DNA of 64,000 nucleotides from Flagellimonas sp. MMG031 (GTDB taxonomy: Bacteria > Bacteroidota > Bacteroidia > Flavobacteriales > Flavobacteriaceae): assembly GCF_040112705.1 (NCBI RefSeq), contig NZ_CP157804.1, forward strand, positions 1,304,501 to 1,368,500, written 5' to 3'. Under the pieces are notes generated by a model that ran no database searches, was not told where the DNA came from, and was given only the letters and a program-made list of their open reading frames with translations. Shown in pieces: positions 8,678-16,717 of this stretch. The stretch's first letter is position 1. The number at the start of each line of letters is the position of its first letter. The position numbers and the translations under genes were made by a program.

Positions 8678-10402
8678 ATGCAGATAATTGAGAATTCGAC
8701 GGTCTACGACGCCATTATTGTGGGGTCGGGTGCTGGTGGAGGAATGTCGGCCAAGGTACTCTCCGAGGCCGGTCTGAAAGTAGCTGTAGTTGAGGCAGGT
8801 CCTTTTTATGACCCTGCCATGCCCGAACATCAAACCCAATTGAAGTGGCCTTACGAAAGTCCTCGTCGAGGAAAAAGTACCCGTTTCCGTCCCTTTGGCG
8901 ATTTTGATGCCGCCTACGGTGGCTGGGACATTGAGGGCGAGCCTTACACGCAAAAGGATGGAACTAAATTTGAATGGTTCCGTTCGCGTATGCTCGGGGG
9001 CAGGACCAACCACTGGGGAAGGATTTCGCTGCGCTTTGGCCCACAGGATTTCAAACACAAGGATGTAGACGGGCACGGAGACAATTGGCCCATCAGCTAT
9101 GAGGACGTAAAGCCGTATTACGATAAAGTAGACAAGTTGATTGGGGTATTCGGCACCAACGAAGGACTTCCCAACGACCCGGATGGCTTCTTTTTGCCAC
9201 CCCCAAAACCAAGGTTGCATGAGCTGTTCTATATTAAGGGAGCTAGAAAAAGTAATATTCCTGTCTACCCTTCAAGAATGTCCATGCTCACCAAGAAAAT
9301 CAATAACGAACGCGGGGTATGCTTCTACTGCGGACAGTGTAACCGTGCTTGCCAAGTGTATGCCGACTTTTCTGCGGGAACTTGTCTCATCTTCCCGGCT
9401 CAGAAAAATGGTGGTCAAATAGACCTGTTTTTAAACTGCATGGTGCGGGAAGTGACCACCAACGAAGAGGGCAAGGCCACAGGTGTGTCCTACATCAACA
9501 AAGAAGATAGAAAAGAATATAAACTCAAAGGAAAAGTGGTTGTGCTAGGAGCGTCGGCCTGTAGTTCGGCCCGTATCCTTTTGAACTCCAAGAGCAAGCA
9601 GCATCCCAACGGACTGGGCAATAGCAGCGATATCGTGGGCAAGTACCTGCACGACTCTACGGGAGCGGATAGGGCAGCCTTTATTCCAGACCTGATGAAC
9701 CGCAAAGTGTCCTACAACGAAGATGGGGTAGGTGGTATGCACGTGTACTCGCCATGGTGGGGCGATAATTCCAAACTGGACTTCCCAAGAGGGTACCATA
9801 TCGAGGTATGGGGCGGTATGGGCATGCCTAGTTATGGTTTTGGCTTTAATGTAAACGAGTTCAATAAGTTCTTCGGGACCAAAGTAGGCGGTTATGGCGA
9901 TGTGCTGCGAAGTGATGCCAAAAAATACTACGGAGCGGTTGTGGGCATGGCAGGTCGTGGAGAATCCATTGCCAGAAAAGAGAATTACTGCGAAATCGAC
10001 CCTACCACAGTGGACGAGTTTGGTATCCCGGTGCTTCGCTTTCATTATAAATGGAGTCAGTACGAGATCAACCAAGCCAAACACATGCAGGACACCTTTG
10101 AGGAAATCTTGATCAATATGGGTGGGGAACCTCTGGGCAAGAAGCCCGGAAAGGATACCAATTATGGACTGCACAACCCGGGGAACATCATCCACGAGGT
10201 GGGAACGACCAGGATGGGGGACGATCCCAAGACTTCGGTGACGAACAAATACCAACAGCTGCACGATGTGGACAACGTCTTTATCGTAGATGCTGGGCCC
10301 TTTGTGTCGCAGGCAGACAAGAACTGTACCTGGACGATACTGGCACTCTCGATGCGTGCCTCGGAGTACATTGTGGAACAACTCAAACAACAAAATATCT
10401 AA
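8678..10402 (+). CDS. GMC family FAD-dependent oxidoreductase
   Basis: This is a 574-residue flavoprotein. The N-terminus has the Rossmann FAD-binding motif GSGAGGG (residues 16-22) with VVEAG closing the fold, then GGRTNHWGR, typical of GMC enzymes. The C-terminus has HEVGTTRMGDDP and a DAGPFVSQADKN segment, the FAD-binding and catalytic end. A Cys cluster at residues 215, 218, 221 and 225 (CFYCGQCNRAC) resembles the region that holds a 3Fe-4S cluster in the FAD-glucose dehydrogenase alpha subunit. The next gene, 4 bp away, encodes gluconate 2-dehydrogenase subunit 3, so the two probably form a periplasmic sugar or sugar-acid dehydrogenase. No Tat signal is visible here, so export may depend on the partner. 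The substrate is unknown. Confidence 0.9.
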   Translation: MQIIENSTVYDAIIVGSGAGGGMSAKVLSEAGLKVAVVEAGPFYDPAMPEHQTQLKWPYESPRRGKSTRFRPFGDFDAAYGGWDIEGEPYTQKDGTKFEWFRSRMLGGRTNHWGRISLRFGPQDFKHKDVDGHGDNWPISYEDVKPYYDKVDKLIGVFGTNEGLPNDPDGFFLPPPKPRLHELFYIKGARKSNIPVYPSRMSMLTKKINNERGVCFYCGQCNRACQVYADFSAGTCLIFPAQKNGGQIDLFLNCMVREVTTNEEGKATGVSYINKEDRKEYKLKGKVVVLGASACSSARILLNSKSKQHPNGLGNSSDIVGKYLHDSTGADRAAFIPDLMNRKVSYNEDGVGGMHVYSPWWGDNSKLDFPRGYHIEVWGGMGMPSYGFGFNVNEFNKFFGTKVGGYGDVLRSDAKKYYGAVVGMAGRGESIARKENYCEIDPTTVDEFGIPVLRFHYKWSQYEINQAKHMQDTFEEILINMGGEPLGKKPGKDTNYGLHNPGNIIHEVGTTRMGDDPKTSVTNKYQQLHDVDNVFIVDAGPFVSQADKNCTWTILALSMRASEYIVEQLKQQNI

Positions 10403-10406
10403 CGGA

Positions 10407-11117
10407 ATGGACAGAAGAAAGAGTTTAAAATCGATTGTATTGGGTTCTGTTGCCGGAGGATTGGCACTTCACGGATGCAAACCTTCCACGGAAGGAACAG
10501 AATTGGTAGAGGCACCTAAGATCACCTACCCGGGAAGGGTGCCGTTGGAGACCGAATTGATCCATGAACTGCAGGACGAGCAATTTTTGAATCCGCACGA
10601 GAAGGAAACGCTCACGATCCTTTGTGATTTGATACTGCCACCCTCGGATGAGTTTAAAGGTGCATCGGATGCGGATGTGGTGAGCTTTATCGAGTTTATG
10701 AGCAAGGACGAGGAGACCCTGCAACCCGACTTGAGGGGCGGAATCATGTGGCTGGACCACAAGAGCAACACCGAATATGGAACGGAGTTCAAAAGTGCTT
10801 TGGAAGCACAGCAAAAGGAAATTTTAGATGGAATTGCTTACTACGACCCTGAAATTCCCAGTAATGAGCGTCCTTTTGAGGTAAATTTTTTCTCCTTGGT
10901 GCGCAACCTGACCATGACAGGCTTTTATACAAGCAAAATTGGGATAGAGGAAATCGGGTACAAAGGCAACCAGCCCAATGTGTGGGACGGTGTGCCCCAG
11001 GATGTTTTGGACCAGCATGGGGTATCCTATGATGAGGAATGGTTGGCCAAGTGTGTGGACCAAAGCAAGCGCGGCATCATCGCCGAATGGGATGAAGACG
11101 GTAATTTGTTGACCTAG
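10407..11117 (+). CDS. Gluconate 2-dehydrogenase subunit 3 family lipoprotein
   Basis: The start is the ATG 4 bp after the oxidoreductase stop (236 residues). An upstream start inside the previous gene would bury the signal. The N-terminus combines a Tat-like twin arginine (DRRKSLKS) with a lipobox-like LALHGC, so a lipid-anchored, possibly Tat-exported protein is likely. The body has the family pattern around LNPHEKETLTILCDLILPPSD and a C-terminal NVWDGVPQDVLDQHGV. In known FAD-dependent dehydrogenases the small gamma subunit acts as a Tat-dependent chaperone or hitchhiker for the flavin subunit, which fits the pairing here. Confidence 0.87.
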   Translation: MDRRKSLKSIVLGSVAGGLALHGCKPSTEGTELVEAPKITYPGRVPLETELIHELQDEQFLNPHEKETLTILCDLILPPSDEFKGASDADVVSFIEFMSKDEETLQPDLRGGIMWLDHKSNTEYGTEFKSALEAQQKEILDGIAYYDPEIPSNERPFEVNFFSLVRNLTMTGFYTSKIGIEEIGYKGNQPNVWDGVPQDVLDQHGVSYDEEWLAKCVDQSKRGIIAEWDEDGNLLT

Positions 11118-11134
11118 ATTTTTAAGCTAAAAAC

Positions 11135-11273
11135 AAAGAGGCTGTTCCAAAAAGCAGTTTACATGTCAGTTCGAGCGCAGTCGAGAACTTTAGACACATT
11201 GATTAATCAATGGGTTTCGGCATCGATTAACCTGACAGAGTTCAAATGTTACAGCTTTTTAAACAGCCTCTTT
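11135..11273. repeat. Intergenic repeat with 12-bp terminal inverted repeats
   Basis: The ends are AAAGAGGCTGTT (11135-11146) and AACAGCCTCTTT (11262-11273), a perfect 12-bp inverted repeat that could also act as a terminator stem for the two convergent genes. Inside is the dispersed module GTCAGTTCGAGCGCAGTCGA from about 11166, seen again near 29865 and in shorter form near 22562. Confidence 0.7.
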
Positions 11274-11316
11274 TATAAATTGGTTAACTTAACTGGTTGC
11301 TTAGGCTAAAATGCGA

Positions 11317-12030
11317 TTAGGGTTGGATTGGCTCCAATAGGAACACATCCACATCACCTGAAACGGTAAGTTCATGATCTGAATTGTTATATTCAGCATC
11401 CACGGTAAATGAAAATGAAAAGGTAAGGTTGTTGGTTTCATCATTCCAGACCAAATCGGTTAGTTCTAAATCTGATATACCTGGTTGTCCGAACTGGAAA
11501 GTGTGATTTAAAGTAAAATACTTATTATCGTTCCCAACAACTGTGTAACGTATAATTACATTTGTTGTCGGTACATGGGTTTCGTTTTCGGTACCCAAAT
11601 TTTCCATATTTAAGTATATTCTGAAGAGGGATTGATTTACATCTTGGTCGGGAGAGGATAAAAATCGCCTCATTCTGAATTCATGGTACGTATTATCTCC
11701 TTCTTGATTTTCAATTATAGAATTTCCACCCACAAAATCTTCATTACTGGTAAACTTAAATGTATTGGTGTCTTCAAAAGCCTCACCATCTGGACGTGTT
11801 CCTTGAAGGGTTACGGTGATTTCTCCATATTTGGTGAGTTCATCAAAACCTTCACCATTGGCACCGTCTTGACCCGCTTCCCCTTGTGGTCCTTGTTCAC
11901 CTTGAGGCCCTTGAATTCCTTGTTCACCCTGTGGTCCAGGAAGACCGTCCTTTCCATCTTCAGGGGTGCAGGAGGTCAACGAAATGCATACGGCCAAAAG
12001 CCCCATGCTAAGTAATCTCATTGTTTTCAT
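11317..12030 (-). CDS. Collagen-like lipoprotein
   Basis: I place the start at the ATG at 12030 (237 residues), where a signal peptide with lipobox (SLTSC, Cys at about residue 20) begins. The frame stays open a further 45 codons upstream through the tandem-repeat region, but that part would precede the signal. After the lipid-anchored Cys come about a dozen Gly-X-Y triplets (GKDGLPGPQGEQGIQGPQGE and on), a short collagen-like rod, followed by a beta-rich domain of about 180 residues that I do not recognise. It is exported and anchored to a membrane; the function is unknown. A shorter relative with the same rod lies at 15473-15985. It is divergent from the AraC regulator. Confidence 0.85.
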   Translation of the reverse strand: MKTMRLLSMGLLAVCISLTSCTPEDGKDGLPGPQGEQGIQGPQGEQGPQGEAGQDGANGEGFDELTKYGEITVTLQGTRPDGEAFEDTNTFKFTSNEDFVGGNSIIENQEGDNTYHEFRMRRFLSSPDQDVNQSLFRIYLNMENLGTENETHVPTTNVIIRYTVVGNDNKYFTLNHTFQFGQPGISDLELTDLVWNDETNNLTFSFSFTVDAEYNNSDHELTVSGDVDVFLLEPIQP

Positions 12031-12096
12031 AAAATTATTTTTAAAGATTAAAGGGGTAAAGAAAGGTAAATACAGTATTTTTTTAGTGCGCCAATT

Positions 12097-12147
12097 GACG
12101 GATGCCCCTTCCGATCTGACGGATGCCCCTTCTGATCTGACGGATGC
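12097..12147. repeat. 21-bp tandem direct repeats upstream of AraC gene
   Basis: Two full copies and a partial third of GACGGATGCCCCTTCCGATC-type units start at 12097, 12118 and 12139, with one base differing between the two full copies. They lie in the 179-bp gap between the divergent collagen-like lipoprotein and the AraC-family gene. Iterated sites of two helical turns are common for regulator binding; that role is inferred. Confidence 0.72.
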
Positions 12148-12209
12148 ATTTTTTGGGTGTTGCAAATCGCATCAAATAGTCCGTATCTTACATGTTCAAA
12201 AACTAATCC

Positions 12210-13001
12210 TTGATTCTCTCCAATCATCATCCCCACCCCCCTTTGGATGCCCTTTTTAGGGAGAGCTACTACATCCATATGGCTGAAAGGTCGGGTCGGA
12301 TTCCGATCATCGATGATTGCTGTTATGATTTTGTGTTCTTCAAGGAGGCCGAGGGGCTTTTTTATCATGGACCGGACCAACACGTCCAGCCCATTGAGAG
12401 TAGCATTTTTACCATCCATCAGCTCCATCCGCCTTACCGAATTGAAGCAACCAACTCCCTAACCTTTTTTACCATTAAGCTGCAACCATGGGCGAATGCA
12501 CATTTCTTTTCCAATGTAGAACAAGTTGGGATTGTCGACGTTTCGCAGCTGCACAGTGGTTTGATACCGTTTCACTACGATATATTTAGCGCTAAGCAAG
12601 AAGAACGTTTTGAGATGGCCGAAGCTTTTATGCGAAATGCGTTGGAGCAGCTTACCCCGTCCATGGAACTGGTGCGTACCATTTGTGAAACTATTTATGA
12701 AAAAAGGGGAATGGTCACCGTGAACGAATTGAGCGATCAGTTTCAACGGTCTAGGCAGTATTTGGGCAAAATCTTTAAAAAAGAGGTGATGTACAGCCTC
12801 AAAAAGTTCATTATCACGGTTCGCATCTTGGATTTGGTAAAGTACAGGGCCAAGCATGCTGAGGTTTCATTTACTGAACTCAGTTATGATTATGGATATT
12901 TTGATCAGCCCCACTTTATCAACGATTTTAAAAAAGTGTGCGGCGTGGCTCCCTTGGAGTTTTTCAATAATTTGCCCGAGTTTTTGTTGCGCCATCAATA
13001 G
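12210..13001 (+). CDS. AraC family transcriptional regulator
   Basis: This protein of about 263 residues has an N-terminal sensing region resembling DUF6597 (HHPHPPLDALFRESYYIH.., then PPYRIEA..) and a C-terminal double helix-turn-helix (about residues 160-255) with VNELSDQFQRSRQYLGKIFK as the first HTH and the family SFTELSYDYGYFDQPHFINDFKK as the second. The start is uncertain. An in-frame stop at 12204-12206 limits the gene, TTG at 12210 keeps the whole N-terminal domain, and the first ATG is at 12279. It is divergent from the collagen-like lipoprotein, with 21-bp tandem repeats between them, so it may control that gene or itself. The ligand is unknown. Confidence 0.88.
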   Translation: MILSNHHPHPPLDALFRESYYIHMAERSGRIPIIDDCCYDFVFFKEAEGLFYHGPDQHVQPIESSIFTIHQLHPPYRIEATNSLTFFTIKLQPWANAHFFSNVEQVGIVDVSQLHSGLIPFHYDIFSAKQEERFEMAEAFMRNALEQLTPSMELVRTICETIYEKRGMVTVNELSDQFQRSRQYLGKIFKKEVMYSLKKFIITVRILDLVKYRAKHAEVSFTELSYDYGYFDQPHFINDFKKVCGVAPLEFFNNLPEFLLRHQ

Positions 13002-13061
13002 GTTTCCATTTTTACAATTTTTGAAAGCTGGTTTTTTGGTTCTTTGCCCAAAAGAAAAGTG

Positions 13062-14381
13062 ATGATGAGATATATTTTGATGCTTTTGGGAATCTTGGTG
13101 ATGGCTGCCTGCGGCGAGCACGCTGAGAAAGGCGAAGTGGTACTTTCTCCCCAAATGGAGCGAGTCCGTGATTCGGTGGATACCTATTTCACGAAGCTGA
13201 CGGAGCTGCAACAATTTAACGGTGTGCTGTTGGTGTACAAAAACGATACGCTTTTGCTGAACAAAGCCTACAATTTAAAGATGTCACCCAACAGTACTTC
13301 ATATGTTGCCCCGGATTACCAGTTCGATATCCATTCCATTTCCAAACTCATGGCCCATTACCTGCTGGCGCAATTGGAATTGGAGGGCAAGCTCTCCAAA
13401 AACCAGACCTTGAATCAGTTTATACCCGACTTTCCAAAAGGAGATGAGATTACGTTGAACATGTTGTTGGAGCATCGCTCTGGACTACCTAGGGAACTGG
13501 TAGGATTCGAGGGGCAAGAATACCAGTTGGAGCCAGAGGATATTGTTGAACTGTCAAAACAGCAAACCTTCTTGTTTGAGCCGGGTACCGATGCGCAGTA
13601 TTCCAATGTGGGGTACGAATTGATATGCCATATTATTTCCCAAACGTATGGCAAGCCCTTTGCGCAATGTTTGGTGGACGAAATCTTCAAGCCGTTGGGG
13701 ATGGATTCCAGTGGAGCACACTTTTTTGTTGAGGAGCATAACATCCATCAAATGGCACAGAACCACATGCTCAAGGACGGGGAATTGGTTACTGTGGACA
13801 ATATCCAAAAGGATGAATTTCGGACGGCACGCATCTTTTCGACGGCCGAAGATCTAAAGATCTTTCTGGATCATATCAAACAGGAACCTATAGCTTCTTT
13901 CTTAACCAATGAAGAAGGTGTTATTGCCAAGGATGGCGGTTCCAAAGGCATTCGGGCACAGGTGTACACCGATCTGAAAAACCATTTTGATTTTGTTTTG
14001 CTGGCCAATTATGACGAAATGCCTTTTTTTGACGCTATCGACGACATGGCTAAGATGCTCAAATCGCAGCCTGTTGCCTTTCCACAGGAAATCAACCGAA
14101 AAGCCATAGCAGTGGAGCCAGAAGTACTGGAACCTTATGCGGGTTTCTACACCTTTGCCGATTTTGATGGGTTGGTATTGGAGGTAAGGGTCGCTAATGG
14201 AAAGCTGGTATTATTTCAAGAGGGAGAACAAGTTGGGGAATTACAGGCGGAAAGCCCGACCGTTTTCTTTGAGGACCCAAAGGCGGCCGAATCTTTTGAA
14301 TTTGTCCCCAATGATTCGGGCAGCTATAATGCCCTGATGGGGTGGAAGGGAATCGTGGTGGAAGGAAAACGGAACCCTTAG
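13062..14381 (+). CDS. Serine hydrolase, beta-lactamase class C/PBP-like lipoprotein
   Basis: The start is at the first of two ATGs (439 residues), giving a signal with lipobox LVMAAC (Cys 17). The catalytic SxxK motif is SISK (residues 92-95) after QFDIH, and the Tyr-x-Asn motif is YSN (180-182). A conserved LLEHRSGLPRE lies between them. These define the beta-lactamase/D-alanyl-D-alanine carboxypeptidase-like fold of family S12, used by esterases and peptidases more often than by true lactamases. A C-terminal beta-rich extension (about residues 340-439) resembles the accessory domain found in such flavobacterial proteins. It sits 60 bp after the AraC gene. The substrate is unknown; resistance to beta-lactams should not be inferred. 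Confidence 0.88.
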   Translation: MMRYILMLLGILVMAACGEHAEKGEVVLSPQMERVRDSVDTYFTKLTELQQFNGVLLVYKNDTLLLNKAYNLKMSPNSTSYVAPDYQFDIHSISKLMAHYLLAQLELEGKLSKNQTLNQFIPDFPKGDEITLNMLLEHRSGLPRELVGFEGQEYQLEPEDIVELSKQQTFLFEPGTDAQYSNVGYELICHIISQTYGKPFAQCLVDEIFKPLGMDSSGAHFFVEEHNIHQMAQNHMLKDGELVTVDNIQKDEFRTARIFSTAEDLKIFLDHIKQEPIASFLTNEEGVIAKDGGSKGIRAQVYTDLKNHFDFVLLANYDEMPFFDAIDDMAKMLKSQPVAFPQEINRKAIAVEPEVLEPYAGFYTFADFDGLVLEVRVANGKLVLFQEGEQVGELQAESPTVFFEDPKAAESFEFVPNDSGSYNALMGWKGIVVEGKRNP

Positions 14382-14388
14382 CGTTGGT

Positions 14389-15291
14389 TTAAGGGTCCAA
14401 CTCGTTGTAGGGCTCAAAATAGATATGGTACTTTTTGGCATAGGTATAGGTAAACTGTGCCCCAAAAAAGAGAATAAGGCAGGAATAGGAAACCCATAAC
14501 AACACCAAAACTATGGTGCCAGCGGCTCCATAGGTAGAGCCAGGTTTCGCTTCGCCAAAGTAGAGCCCCATTAAAAACTTCCCGATAACAAATAGCACGG
14601 CGGTGATAAAGGCGCCGAACCAAACGGCCCGCCATTTGATCTTGGCATCGGGCAGGAATTTGAACATCAAGGCAAACATGACCGTAATAATGGCAATGGA
14701 CGAAAAAATATCGACAGTGTAAGCCAAATAAATGGCCGCTTCGCTGATCAAGCTTTTTAGATAATCGTTGAGAGCGGCAATGGCAGCGGTGACGATAAAA
14801 CTGATCAATAATAAAAAACCGATGACGAGGATAAAGGCAAAGCTTTTGGCCCGCTCGGTGACCAGTTTCCAAAAGTCGAATCCTTTGGATGTCCTGATGC
14901 GCCATATCTCGTTCAGCGAAATTTTCAATTGATAAAAGACCCCGGTGGCACCAAAAAGGAGGGTGGCAATACCGATAAGGGTAGAAATTAGATTCTTGTC
15001 CTTGTTTTGGGTGTCCTGTACAATTTCTTCAATGGTTTGGGCAGCGTTGGGCCCGAGCGCAACGGAAAACTCATCCGTCAATCGGCCCTGTACGATGTCC
15101 ACGCCCCAAATGGCACCCACAATGTTGATGATGATGACCAATAGCGCAGGCAACGAAAGCACCGCACAATAGGCCACTACTGCACTCAAACGCCACGGGC
15201 GGGCCTTGCTCCACGCGGTATAGGTATCCCAAAGTAGGTAAGGGAAATCTTTGAGTCGAAATCGGTTGGCGTATGTGTGTGTTTTGGACAA
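14389..15291 (-). CDS. YihY/BrkB family inner membrane protein
   Basis: This is a 300-residue protein with six hydrophobic helices. It carries the family pattern AVVAYCAVLSLPALLVIIIN near the N-terminus, LLFGATGVFYQLKISLNEIW in the middle and YGAAGTIVLVLLWVSYSCLI toward the end. The YihY family was once called ribonuclease BN by mistake; it is a membrane protein of unsettled function. No in-frame ATG exists before the conserved region, so the start is probably TTG at 15291. The frame is open upstream to a stop near 15357. It is convergent with the serine hydrolase, with stops 7 bp apart. Confidence 0.88.
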   Translation of the reverse strand: MSKTHTYANRFRLKDFPYLLWDTYTAWSKARPWRLSAVVAYCAVLSLPALLVIIINIVGAIWGVDIVQGRLTDEFSVALGPNAAQTIEEIVQDTQNKDKNLISTLIGIATLLFGATGVFYQLKISLNEIWRIRTSKGFDFWKLVTERAKSFAFILVIGFLLLISFIVTAAIAALNDYLKSLISEAAIYLAYTVDIFSSIAIITVMFALMFKFLPDAKIKWRAVWFGAFITAVLFVIGKFLMGLYFGEAKPGSTYGAAGTIVLVLLWVSYSCLILFFGAQFTYTYAKKYHIYFEPYNELDP

Positions 15292-15472
15292 AAGGAACCT
15301 CTTTGTACCTAAAGGTACGATTCGGTTTTTGAAACGGAATGGTTTGGATTGTTGTTATTGTAACCATTTGATTTACAATAAGGTAATAAATCGTCCTTGA
15401 AACCGTTGTAATTCAGACAGGTAGCGGTAGGTACAACCGGAACCTAAGAAGTAAACCATAAACCTCAACGAT

Positions 15473-15985
15473 ATGAAAATTTCAAGATTAGTATATGTGT
15501 GTATTGCCGCATTTGCCATTTATGCCTGTAGCGACGGGGAAGATGGGGCCATGGGGCCACAAGGAGAGCAAGGAATACAGGGCGAACCCGGTGAAGACGG
15601 GAATGCGAATGTGAGAAGTTACCTATTTGAAGATCAAGAGATCACACAAGGGTACCAAAGTTTTTCGGTTCCAGGGATTACTCAGGATATTTTGGATCAT
15701 GGGGTGGTTTTCGGATATTTTAAAAACGTAACGGTGCCTGTGGACACTTGGTTGACCATGCCTTATAACAACTCTACTAATATCTTGAATATTTCGAGGA
15801 TTGCCTTGGGTGAAGCGGTTTTGTTTTCCACTTTTGATACCACAGTGAACCTCAGGTTTGTGGTGGTCGAGGGCGAAGAAGGGGTGTCTTCAGAAGGTAT
15901 GACTGTGAAAGAGGAACTAAAAAAGGCGGGGGTGGATATTTCGGATTTTTATGAAGTTGCCGATTATTATGGGTTGGAGTATTAG
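15473..15985 (+). CDS. Short collagen-like lipoprotein
   Basis: This is a 170-residue protein. A signal peptide ends in lipobox AIYAC (Cys 19), followed by about eight Gly-X-Y triplets (GEDGAMGPQGEQGIQGEPGE) and a domain of about 130 residues with aromatic and Thr-rich strands that I do not recognise. The rod is nearly the same motif as in the protein at 11317-12030, so the two are probably related by duplication of the anchor/rod with different heads. It stands alone behind a 180-bp intergenic region. It is membrane anchored; the function is unknown. Confidence 0.85.
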   Translation: MKISRLVYVCIAAFAIYACSDGEDGAMGPQGEQGIQGEPGEDGNANVRSYLFEDQEITQGYQSFSVPGITQDILDHGVVFGYFKNVTVPVDTWLTMPYNNSTNILNISRIALGEAVLFSTFDTTVNLRFVVVEGEEGVSSEGMTVKEELKKAGVDISDFYEVADYYGLEY

Positions 15986-15991
15986 TGACTA

Positions 15992-16555
15992 TTAACTTTT
16001 GTAAACTACGCCATATTTTTTGTTTGTTCGTATCCAATCCTCACTCGTAAAGCCCAGTTCCTCATCTATTCGCACCGTTCCAATTTGTCTGAAATAGTCT
16101 TCAAAACCTGATGGTGAATAACCAAAAAGTAGTGTGACATCTTCTTTACCTGTATTCTTAAATCCATGCCAAGTATTTTTTGGAACATAAATGAGGTCTC
16201 CGTGTTCACCCGTTTGAATATCATCTCCCAATGTGATTTCTACAGTTCCTTTTTGAACAAATAAGAATTCATCTTCATTAAGATGTTTGTGGGTGGGTAT
16301 TCCATCTTCTGGAGTGATTAACTCGGTAAGTAAAGATATTTCAGGACTATAATCAGGTGTTTTTGAAACCTTAATGTTCACCTTGGCTTTACGGGTATTT
16401 CCTATATAGCGAACTTCCCCTTCATTGGCTTTTATGATCAGTCCATCGGTGTCTCTTATTGCATTATTTGCCCCCAATGAATTGTGCATTCCCGTAAGGC
16501 ATAGGGTCGAGAAAACGCCCAGTTTTTGAAGGAAGGTTCTACGGTTGTTCATCAT
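15992..16555 (-). CDS. Secreted cupin-domain protein
   Basis: The start is at the first of two ATGs at 16555 (187 residues), giving the N-terminus NNRRTFLQKLGVFSTLCL, a twin-arginine-like export signal. The cupin barrel covers about residues 80-170: TPEDGIPTHKHLNEDEFLFV carries the metal-binding His, His and Glu of cupin motif 1, and GDLIYVPKNTWHGFKN carries the motif 2 His. Single-domain cupins of this kind bind a metal and may act as isomerase, dioxygenase or sugar binder; which one cannot be read. Its base composition is visibly AT-richer than the genes to the left, as in the next gene. It is convergent with the short collagen-like lipoprotein (6 bp apart). Confidence 0.85.
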   Translation of the reverse strand: MMNNRRTFLQKLGVFSTLCLTGMHNSLGANNAIRDTDGLIIKANEGEVRYIGNTRKAKVNIKVSKTPDYSPEISLLTELITPEDGIPTHKHLNEDEFLFVQKGTVEITLGDDIQTGEHGDLIYVPKNTWHGFKNTGKEDVTLLFGYSPSGFEDYFRQIGTVRIDEELGFTSEDWIRTNKKYGVVYKS

Positions 16556-16717
16556 TGTATTGGTTTTGATAAATTGAGGTAATGGTAACGTATAAGAATA
16601 GTAGCGAATTTTATGCACTTACTTTACTGTTTGTTACTGTCGTTTGATTTATAAAATTCATTTTCGTTTTAGCGATTAAACCGCTATTATTTCTATATGT
16701 TTTTGGCCACCAGTTAT

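Noticed and set aside
9545..10393. 282-residue open frame on the minus strand opposite the GMC gene
   Set aside because: It lies wholly inside a well-supported gene, has no recognisable motif and shows the codon-mirroring expected of an antisense frame in GC-richer coding DNA.
12097..12147. CRISPR-like array
   Set aside because: The units are directly adjacent with no spacers, and no cas gene is in the window.
13062..14381. Antibiotic-resistance beta-lactamase
   Set aside because: SxxK and YxN motifs define the broad S12 fold. The context and divergence give no evidence for lactam hydrolysis.
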